This document shows positions 63,101 through 64,000 of a stretch of 64,000 nucleotides of DNA, in pieces. The position numbers and the translations under genes were made by a program. Under the pieces are notes generated by a model. It worked only from the letters and a program-made list of their open reading frames with translations, made no database searches and was not told where the DNA came from. Each line of letters opens with the position of its first letter. The stretch's first letter is position 1. Location: assembly GCA_030141605.1 (NCBI GenBank), contig JAQGDQ010000048.1:434001-498000 (forward strand), read 5' to 3'. The stretch comes from Tubiluchus corallicola. Its lineage: Eukaryota; Priapulida; Priapulimorpha; Priapulimorphida; Tubiluchidae.

Positions 63101-64000
63101 CTGTTCACTCAAAAGCGTTTGACTCTGACAATCTCTCCATTACAGCTGCTGCAAGTGATGACATTGAAGCATCAACAGCATCTCTGTCAAATTTTCTGGG
63201 CATAGAAAATGGTGAATCAATGACAGCTTGTCTTACAAAAGACGGCGATGAGGCTGGTAATGTGATATCCTTGCCACAAGACATTCTGTCTGGTGTGTCA
63301 GTTGATGGAACTATCGTCACCCAAATTGGTTCTTCCGAAGAAGTTGTTGATAGCCACGGTTTGAGTGTCTCCACTAGTGATGTTGATACAGATTTATCAC
63401 AGACCACAATTCTCCCACAATATGATGACAGTTTACCTGTGCCATTGCATGCAGGAAATGGTGCTGCTGTTGACACAGCCAGTAAAATGGTTAAATCTGG
63501 TGATGTAGGAGAAACCGCCAATGCAGCCAAGCTAATGGATTATGACGAGAGTATGTCACAGGGCGCCGCCGTATCACACCTTGCTGCAAAATGTTCTCGG
63601 CTATTAGTATATGAAGAAACTGGCAAGGTGGCTGAAGCTGAAATGACTGTGCACTCAAAAGCCTTTGACACTGACAGTCTCTCCATTACATCTGCTGCAA
63701 GTGATGACATTAAAGCATCAACAGCATCTGTGTCAAACTTTTTGGGCATAGAAAATGGTGAATCAATGACAGCTTGTCTTACAAAAGACGGCGATGAGGC
63801 TGGTAATGTGGTATCCTTGCCACAAGCCATTCTGTCTCGTGTGTCAGTTGATGGAACTATTGTCACCCAAATTGGTTCTTCCGAAGAAGTTGGTGATAGC
63901 CACGGTTTGAGTGTCTCCACTAGTGATGTTGATACAGATTTATCACAGACCACAATTCTCCCACAATATGATGCCAGTTTACCTACACCATTTCATGCAG
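5988..64000 (+). CDS. Giant kinesin-3 (KIF16/STARD9-like), partial at both ends, 24 exons
   Basis: Microtubule motor ATPase of the kinesin-3 class. Exons: 5988-6104, 6604-6636, 9200-9261, 9533-9648, 10426-10495, 10915-11055, 13061-13158, 13664-13861, 14409-14506, 15242-15322, 15898-15966, 16319-16354, 16655-16714, 18247-18366, 18694-18745, 19227-19364, 19959-20041, 20441-20652, 20809-20859, 33803-34023, 34553-34724, 35467-35571, 36242-38903, 40385->64000. Every junction is GT-AG and every phase matches. Seen in the conceptual protein: P-loop (residues 25-32), switch I NTSSRSH (142-148), switch II DLAGSE (176-181), the [16 protein letters not shown] block (259-274), an FHA domain (about 410-520), coiled coil (about 595-830) and a repeat tail. 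The FHA entry segment ([14 protein letters not shown]) is typical of KIF16B and KIF16A/STARD9, which act in endosome or centrosome biology. The giant tail exon favours STARD9-like; the deciding C-terminal START or PX domain is beyond the window. The N-terminal ~60-80 motor residues are missing. Three frame breaks occur in the last exon. Family call sure; orthology not. Confidence 0.9.
6604..6636 (+). CDS. Kinesin exon [12 protein letters not shown]
   Basis: A 33-nt exon (11 residues, phase 0/0) behind a T-rich tract ending in CTAG and ahead of GTATGT. The peptide corresponds to the conserved kinesin-3 stretch (G-L-I-P-R-x-C-E) that precedes the GLFSR helix. Its frame fits both neighbours. Confidence 0.88.
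7345..7371 (+). other. Candidate 27-nt microexon in the motor domain
   Basis: A long polypyrimidine tract with a CTAAT branch-like site (about 7290-7344) ends in CAG, followed by 27 nt and then a perfect GTAAGT donor. Length is a multiple of three and the phase (0/0) matches the flanking exons, so inclusion would add the nine residues LYQACLMKP between RICE and GLFSR. Ordinary kinesins have no residues here, so this would be an optional insert or a chance match. Confidence 0.35.
7755..7890. repeat. Degenerate CAGT/TCAA short-repeat tract
   Basis: Repeated variants of CAGTCAATCA, CAGTCAGTCAG and similar words over about 135 nt inside an intron. Diverged microsatellite-like sequence with no coding meaning seen. 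Confidence 0.6.
9200..9261 (+). CDS. Kinesin exon C: GLFSRMDE...
   Basis: 62 nt, entering in phase 0 and leaving two bases (AG) that complete a Ser codon with the next exon. It encodes GLFSRM and an acidic loop ending TYRTDV, matching the kinesin helix and strand before the SFMEIYNE motif. Acceptor TTTAAG is weak but phase and homology agree. Confidence 0.87.
9533..9648 (+). CDS. Kinesin exon [15 protein letters not shown]
   Basis: 116 nt. It starts with the T completing Ser and reads [16 protein letters not shown], then [13 protein letters not shown]. This is the classic kinesin EIYNExVRDLL helix followed by the LxVREHPxxGPYV strand of the kinesin-3 class. It ends in a split codon (G|AT, Asp) at a GTACGT donor. 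The following 777-nt intron (9649-10425) holds nothing I recognise. Confidence 0.93.
10426..10495 (+). CDS. Kinesin exon [11 protein letters not shown]...GTINR
   Basis: 70 nt joining as V-Q-D-L-S-R-H, then a helix ending EKGTINR. This corresponds to the kinesin segment between GPYVxDLS and the switch I helix (GNxxR). The final Arg codon is split CG|G. The 419-nt intron after it has no recognisable content. Confidence 0.9.
10915..11055 (+). CDS. Kinesin exon F: switch I and switch II
   Basis: 141 nt behind TTTGTAG. It carries [20 protein letters not shown], which contains switch I (N-x-x-S-S-R-S-H), and ends in IYLVDLAGS, the start of switch II. All catalytic signature residues of the motor are intact. 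The last Ser codon is split AG|T. Confidence 0.95.
11056..13060 (+). other. Intron (2.0 kb) with a diverged tandem repeat
   Basis: No exon or gene recognised. Near its 3' end lies a diverged tandem repeat (12739-12905, listed separately). Confidence 0.7.
12739..12905. repeat. Diverged tandem repeat, period about 68 bp
   Basis: A segment reading roughly AGTTAAAC...AAGTGCTGAAGT...ACCTCAC (from 12739) recurs in diverged form from 12807 and more weakly from about 12870. The second copy differs by many substitutions but keeps AAGTGCT and AACCT(T/C)AC. Confidence 0.45.
13061..13158 (+). CDS. Kinesin exon G: SERA...[16 protein letters not shown]
   Basis: 98 nt behind a strong CTTTTTTAG acceptor and ahead of GTAAGT. 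Completes DLAGSE and encodes [19 protein letters not shown], the relay-helix region diagnostic of kinesin-3 motors. Ends in a split Ala codon. Intron of 505 nt follows without recognisable content. Confidence 0.95.
13664..13861 (+). CDS. Kinesin exon H: loop 12 and [16 protein letters not shown]
   Basis: 198 nt. The first part (protein residues about 213-250) is an expanded, Ser/Thr/Gly-rich loop 12 ([20 protein letters not shown]). The second part is [19 protein letters not shown], the conserved kinesin-3 helix 5, and ends IMVA plus a split Thr codon. Kinesin-3 motors such as KIF1A usually carry a Lys-rich K-loop at loop 12; here lysines are few (K217, K247, K249) and Ser dominates. Intron of 547 nt follows, nothing recognised. 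Confidence 0.95.
14409..14506 (+). CDS. Kinesin exon I: ISP...[17 protein letters not shown]
   Basis: 98 nt. Encodes [20 protein letters not shown] followed by [13 protein letters not shown], the helix 6 and neck-linker region that ends every kinesin-3 motor. Phase 0 exit at GTAACG. The following intron (735 nt) holds nothing recognised. Confidence 0.95.
15242..15322 (+). CDS. Kinesin exon [22 protein letters not shown]
   Basis: 81 nt, phase 0/0, between a T-rich tract ending CAG and GTAAGT. Encodes [20 protein letters not shown], the conserved kinesin-3 neck helix immediately after the motor core. The 575-nt intron after it holds nothing recognised. Confidence 0.95.
15898..15966 (+). CDS. 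Kinesin exon K: neck coiled-coil segment
   Basis: 69 nt, phase 0/0, TTACAG acceptor and GTGTGT donor. Encodes a Ser-rich stretch then [12 protein letters not shown], aligning with the LxENE..I helix of the KIF1/KIF16 neck. The next acceptor could be 16319 (main form) or 16021 (candidate alternative end). Confidence 0.85.
16021..16167 (+). other. Candidate alternative 3' exon with Cys-rich tail
   Basis: Behind a good pyrimidine tract ending TTTTTGCAG, the frame of exon K (phase 0) stays open for 48 codons to a TGA at 16165. It starts [15 protein letters not shown], which faintly resembles the kinesin-3 ELTxTWxxK helix, and then becomes Cys/His-rich ([12 protein letters not shown]...CPACHFC). 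Use of this end would give a motor-only protein without FHA or tail. No convincing poly(A) signal was identified, so this may be chance. Confidence 0.25.
16319..16354 (+). CDS. Kinesin exon [13 protein letters not shown]
   Basis: 36 nt (12 residues), phase 0/0, CTCAG acceptor and GTAATG donor. It continues the neck helix between NEEK and the ELTxxW motif. Short, so supported mainly by phase and position. Confidence 0.75.
16655..16714 (+). CDS. Kinesin exon [14 protein letters not shown]
   Basis: 60 nt, phase 0/0, TTTCAG acceptor and GTAAGA donor. Encodes [20 protein letters not shown], matching the kinesin-3 (KIF16 type) ELTxxWxxKWxET helix just before the FHA domain. Confidence 0.92.
16715..18246 (+). 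other. Intron (1.5 kb) with a degraded coding-like patch
   Basis: No exon of the kinesin lies here. From about 17343 to 17565 two overlapping frames read like protein ([16 protein letters not shown], then a frame with [20 protein letters not shown]) interrupted by stops. This could be a decayed gene fragment; I do not recognise the family. Confidence 0.5.
18247..18366 (+). CDS. Kinesin exon N: FHA domain entry
   Basis: 120 nt, phase 0/0. Encodes a linker, then [20 protein letters not shown], a near-exact match in style to the KIF16B and STARD9 FHA entry (PHLxxxxDDxLSTGxxLYHLKEG). This is the strongest clue that the gene belongs to the KIF16 subfamily rather than KIF1 or KIF13. A 327-nt intron follows, nothing recognised. 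Confidence 0.95.
18694..18745 (+). CDS. Kinesin exon O: FHA strand
   Basis: 52 nt encoding [17 protein letters not shown] plus a split Val codon. The T-x-V/I-G-x-x-D/S spacing matches the FHA strand of KIF16-type kinesins, though the canonical FHA Arg after Gly is Lys here. The 481-nt intron after it has no recognised content. Confidence 0.92.
19227..19364 (+). CDS. Kinesin exon P: FHA core
   Basis: 138 nt behind GTTTTTCAG. Encodes [19 protein letters not shown], then [17 protein letters not shown]. The G-x-x-I-x-x-x-H-C-x-I and C-x-x-N-G elements are the phosphopeptide-binding core of the FHA fold as seen in kinesin-3. A 594-nt intron follows and includes a degenerate CCAAT/CTAAT-rich tract (19729-19870). 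Confidence 0.94.
19729..19870. repeat. Degenerate pentanucleotide tract (TCTAA / TCCAA variants)
   Basis: About 140 nt of variant five-base words (TCTAA, TCCAA, TCCTA, TTTAA) inside an intron, a diverged microsatellite. Confidence 0.65.
19959..20041 (+). CDS. Kinesin exon Q: end of [22 protein letters not shown]
   Basis: 83 nt, exits in phase 0. Encodes [20 protein letters not shown] followed by ALLREKRK, the conserved C-terminal strand and helix of the KIF16-type FHA (xxMFRFNHPxEAAxLREKRK). A 399-nt intron follows, nothing recognised. Confidence 0.95.
20441..20652 (+). CDS. Kinesin exon R: Ser-rich linker after FHA
   Basis: 212 nt, phase 0 in and 2 out. Ser-rich and probably disordered ([20 protein letters not shown]), with an SPRRDP patch that could be a phosphosite. 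Position equals the Ser-rich linker after LREKRK in KIF16B. Chosen from a good TTTTCAG acceptor and phase continuity. Confidence 0.88.
20809..20859 (+). CDS. Kinesin exon S: start of coiled coil
   Basis: 51 nt, phase 2/2. Encodes [17 protein letters not shown] and two bases of an Arg codon completed 12.9 kb downstream at 33803. Marks entry into the coiled coil. Alternative continuations at 24348 (stop) and 33223 (microexon) share the same phase. Confidence 0.85.
22720..22889. repeat. Foldback element with ~60-bp inverted arms
   Basis: The left arm (22720-22779, beginning CTGAACCGGTTACTAAACAA) recurs as its reverse complement at 22830-22889 (ending GTTTAGTAACCGGTTCAG), with about 50 nt between them. 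The left arm has an 8-bp internal duplication (TTTGATCA). Such a palindrome is typical of a MITE or other non-autonomous DNA transposon. I could not define target-site duplications. It is bordered by TA microsatellites. Confidence 0.8.
22904..22925. repeat. (TA)n microsatellite
   Basis: An uninterrupted TA run of about eleven units just after the foldback element; a second shorter one lies at 23022-23039. Confidence 0.85.
23951..24160. repeat. Diverged tandem repeat, unit about 50-55 bp
   Basis: About four units built around the words TGACCTCA, ACAGTCTG and CTTTTCTGTGAACTTT recur across the interval with substitutions and small indels. Located in the large intron. Confidence 0.65.
24348..24402 (+). 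other. Candidate alternative terminal exon (short isoform)
   Basis: A strong pyrimidine tract (TTTCTTTTTTATTACAG) is followed by sequence in the exact phase left by exon S: AG|T, giving Ser, then [17 protein letters not shown] and a TGA at 24400. An ATTAAA poly(A)-like signal occurs at 24461-24466. Splicing here would yield a kinesin with motor and FHA but no long tail. Inference only. Confidence 0.35.
25672..25732. repeat. Two-copy direct repeat, 35-bp spacing
   Basis: The word CTTGTGTACATCTTGTATGT and flanking ATTATT occur twice in tandem with minor differences. Confidence 0.7.
26179..26184 (-). promoter_or_regulatory. Poly(A) signal AATAAA for the BTB gene
   Basis: AATAAA on the minus strand, about 100 nt beyond the stop codon at 26281 of the nested BTB gene. 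Position fits a 3' end signal. Confidence 0.5.
26281..27206 (-). CDS. BTB-BACK protein, intronless, nested in kinesin intron, frameshifted
   Basis: Minus-strand gene inside the large intron. Its first frame (27206 down to 26532, 224 residues) starts with a Thr/Pro-rich head, then a BTB/POZ fold of the BTBD1/2/3/6 type (residues about 40-135; [40 protein letters not shown]) and a BACK domain ([19 protein letters not shown]..., ending [11 protein letters not shown]). A TGA then closes the frame, but the next frame (26535-26281, 84 residues) continues the family directly with [18 protein letters not shown], so one net base has been lost near 26535. Proteins of this family commonly act as cullin-3 ubiquitin ligase adaptors. 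The vertebrate PHR domain is absent. It could be a retrocopy, a young pseudogene or a sequencing error; the first frame alone could still make a BTB protein. Confidence 0.8.
27284..27293 (-). promoter_or_regulatory. TATA box of the BTB gene
   Basis: TATATAAATG on the minus strand, about 80 nt upstream of the ATG at 27206. Spacing suits a TATA promoter with a short 5' leader. Confidence 0.5.
32084..32142. repeat. (ATAAA)n microsatellite
   Basis: About twelve perfect ATAAA units in a row inside the large intron. Confidence 0.95.
33223..33237 (+). other. Candidate 15-nt microexon before the coiled coil
   Basis: An excellent pyrimidine tract (CTTTTCTTTTTCCCACCTTC...CAG) precedes 15 nt (GGAACCGACCACACA), followed by GTAAGC. 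Length is a multiple of three. The flanking phase is 2, so inclusion would replace R-Q-Q by R-E-P-T-T-Q-Q-Q at the junction between exons at 20859 and 33803 without breaking the frame. Confidence 0.4.
33803..34023 (+). CDS. Kinesin exon T: coiled coil
   Basis: 221 nt, phase 2 in and 1 out. Encodes [20 protein letters not shown] and a further ~54 residues rich in Gln, Glu, Arg and Leu with heptad-like spacing and no proline or glycine until near the end. Typical dimerising coiled coil after kinesin-3 FHA. A 529-nt intron follows, nothing recognised. Confidence 0.9.
34553..34724 (+). CDS. Kinesin exon U: coiled coil then acidic Ser linker
   Basis: 172 nt, phase 1 in and 2 out. Encodes [20 protein letters not shown] (helical) then a Thr/Ser/Glu-rich linker ([20 protein letters not shown]). 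The donor is GTATTG, weaker than its neighbours, but joining here gives an unbroken frame (aa|g, Lys). The 742-nt intron after it holds nothing recognised. Confidence 0.82.
35467..35571 (+). CDS. Kinesin exon V: coiled coil
   Basis: 105 nt, phase 2/2. Encodes [20 protein letters not shown] and a Gln-rich helix ending HKLSKNA. Acceptor TTTTTGAAG, donor GTAAGT. Followed by a 670-nt intron without recognisable content. Confidence 0.87.
36242..38903 (+). CDS. Kinesin exon W: coiled coil, basic helix, Ser-rich tail (888 residues)
   Basis: A 2,662-nt exon that enters in phase 2 and exits in phase 0 at GTAAGT. The first ~55 residues finish the coiled coil ([20 protein letters not shown]...[11 protein letters not shown]). 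A Lys/Ser-rich stretch with [13 protein letters not shown] follows, then an Ala/Arg-rich probable helix ([20 protein letters not shown], coded near 36.86-36.92 kb), then several hundred mostly disordered Ser/Asp/Glu-rich residues. A possible nuclear-type basic patch is PPKKPKL (about 38.31 kb). No catalytic domain recognised. Large single-exon disordered tails are known from STARD9. Confidence 0.92.
38904..40384 (+). other. Intron (1.48 kb)
   Basis: Between GTAAGT at 38904 and TTTTTCAG at 40384. No repeat, exon or gene recognised. Confidence 0.75.
40385..42525 (+). other. Unique N-terminal part of the giant exon
   Basis: About 713 codons that are not part of the tandem array. Opens with Arg/Lys-rich clusters ([17 protein letters not shown]) that could be nuclear or microtubule-binding patches, then acidic Ser-rich sequence ([20 protein letters not shown]). 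Contains [12 protein letters not shown] near 41.63 kb, echoing SCSDI and SCPDL motifs in the previous exon. Confidence 0.8.
40385..64000 (+). CDS. Giant kinesin tail exon (at least 23.6 kb), partial
   Basis: Joins in phase 0 after TTTTTCAG and runs past the window end with no splice needed. Frame 1 is open from 40385 to 44245, frame 2 to 50526, frame 3 to 52916, and the last frame is open from about 52870 to 64000. Each change coincides with a small indel relative to sister repeats (net -1 near 44190, -4 near 50505, +1 near 52868), so the ancestral exon was one reading frame. Residues: about 715 unique, acidic and Ser-rich, starting with basic patches ([22 protein letters not shown]); then about 40 repeats of about 180 residues. 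No known domain seen. Functionally it could be a long flexible or phospho-regulated spacer in a KIF16/STARD9-type motor; that is inference. Confidence 0.85.
42526..47075 (+). repeat. Higher-order block, first copy (u1-u2-u3-u2'-u3'-u4-u5-u6-u1')
   Basis: Units 42.53-44.15 recur nearly identically 4,331 bp downstream, and 45.25-47.08 recur 3,246 bp downstream. The difference (1,085 bp) is an extra u2-u3 pair at about 44.16-45.25 present only in this copy. Thus six-unit blocks were duplicated and one pair was duplicated again. Confidence 0.85.
46870..50321 (+). repeat. Higher-order block, second copy (u1-u2-u3-u4-u5-u6-u1)
   Basis: Copy of the preceding block without the extra u2-u3 pair. Similarity to the first copy fades near 50.32 kb, where the u1 copy changes (CCCAAGTTGG instead of CCCAAATTGG and further differences). 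Confidence 0.8.
55554..59358 (+). repeat. A-B dimer repeats, period 1,086 bp
   Basis: Alternating A and B units recur with exact 1,086-bp spacing (A starts about 55.55, 56.64, 57.73, 58.81 kb; B starts about 56.10, 57.19, 58.27 kb). The pairs starting near 56.64 and 57.73 are almost identical, including shared rare variants such as TCAGATTGGGCTG. Confidence 0.85.

Larger units (their letters stand above)
42526..64000 (+). repeat. Coding tandem array, ~40 units of ~540 bp
   Basis: Unit starts recur (by the motif coding D-S-H-S near each start) at about 42.55, 43.09, 43.63, 44.18, 44.71, 45.26, 45.80, 46.34, 46.88 kb and so on to about 63.67 kb: 39 complete units and one cut by the window end. 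Spacing is 528-546 bp, almost always a multiple of three. Core motifs in each unit: [84 protein letters not shown]. Two main types alternate: A ([20 protein letters not shown]) and B ([19 protein letters not shown]). Usually one cysteine follows the first acidic block. I recognise no family. Confidence 0.95.

Noticed and set aside
42553-63953. Dozens of minus-strand open frames of about 132 residues, one in most repeat units
   Set aside because: They are shadows of the plus-strand repeat: same period, no start context, and their openness follows from the codon content of the plus frame. The plus frame is far longer and joins the kinesin exons.
42526-64000. Noncoding satellite DNA or a CRISPR-like array
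   Set aside because: Units are about 540 bp, contiguous, coding in one frame with indels in threes, and continue a kinesin exon; there are no short repeats with unique spacers.

Overview
The window is nuclear DNA from an animal. It is AT-rich, its genes are split by GT-AG introns of 0.15 to 13 kb, and its main gene belongs to the kinesin-3 (KIF16) family, which is best known from metazoans. Nothing bacterial is present: no operons and no Shine-Dalgarno spacing. I cannot name the species. An early-branching invertebrate such as a sponge or cnidarian would fit, but that is a guess.

One plus-strand gene dominates. I could chain 24 exons (5988 to beyond 64000) with fully compatible splice phases. 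They encode, in order, a kinesin motor from the P-loop onward (exons at 5988-15322), a neck/linker helix (15898-16714), an FHA domain (18247-20041), a coiled coil (20441-36.4k), a long Ser/Lys/Glu-rich tail (36242-38903) and one enormous exon (40385 to the window end, at least 23.6 kb). From about 42.53 kb that exon consists of about 40 tandem copies of a roughly 540-bp (about 180-residue) acidic, Ser-rich repeat that I do not recognise. The gene lacks its N-terminus (motor strands before the P-loop) and its C-terminus here. About 9,500 codons lie inside the window. Motor and FHA are of the KIF16B / KIF16A (STARD9) type, and the giant tail exon recalls STARD9, but the START or PX domain that would settle this lies outside the window.

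The repeat array shows recent nested expansion: a six-unit higher-order block (u1-u6) present almost twice, an internal two-unit duplication, and a later stretch of about 1,086-bp A-B dimers. Three single-frame breaks (near 44.19, 50.50 and 52.87 kb) interrupt an otherwise open frame. They may be assembly errors in repeats or real lesions.

Region by region: 1-5987 holds no recognisable gene; 5988-20859 is motor and FHA exons; 20860-33802 is a 12.9-kb intron that carries a minus-strand, intronless BTB-BACK gene (26281-27206, frameshifted near its 3' part) with its own TATA box and poly(A) signal, a foldback inverted repeat, microsatellites and a candidate alternative terminal exon; 33803-38903 is coiled coil and tail; 38904-40384 is the last intron; 40385-64000 is the giant repeat exon. 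Candidate microexons (27 nt at 7345, 15 nt at 33223) and two candidate alternative 3' exons (16021, 24348) suggest isoform diversity, including short motor-only or motor-FHA forms.
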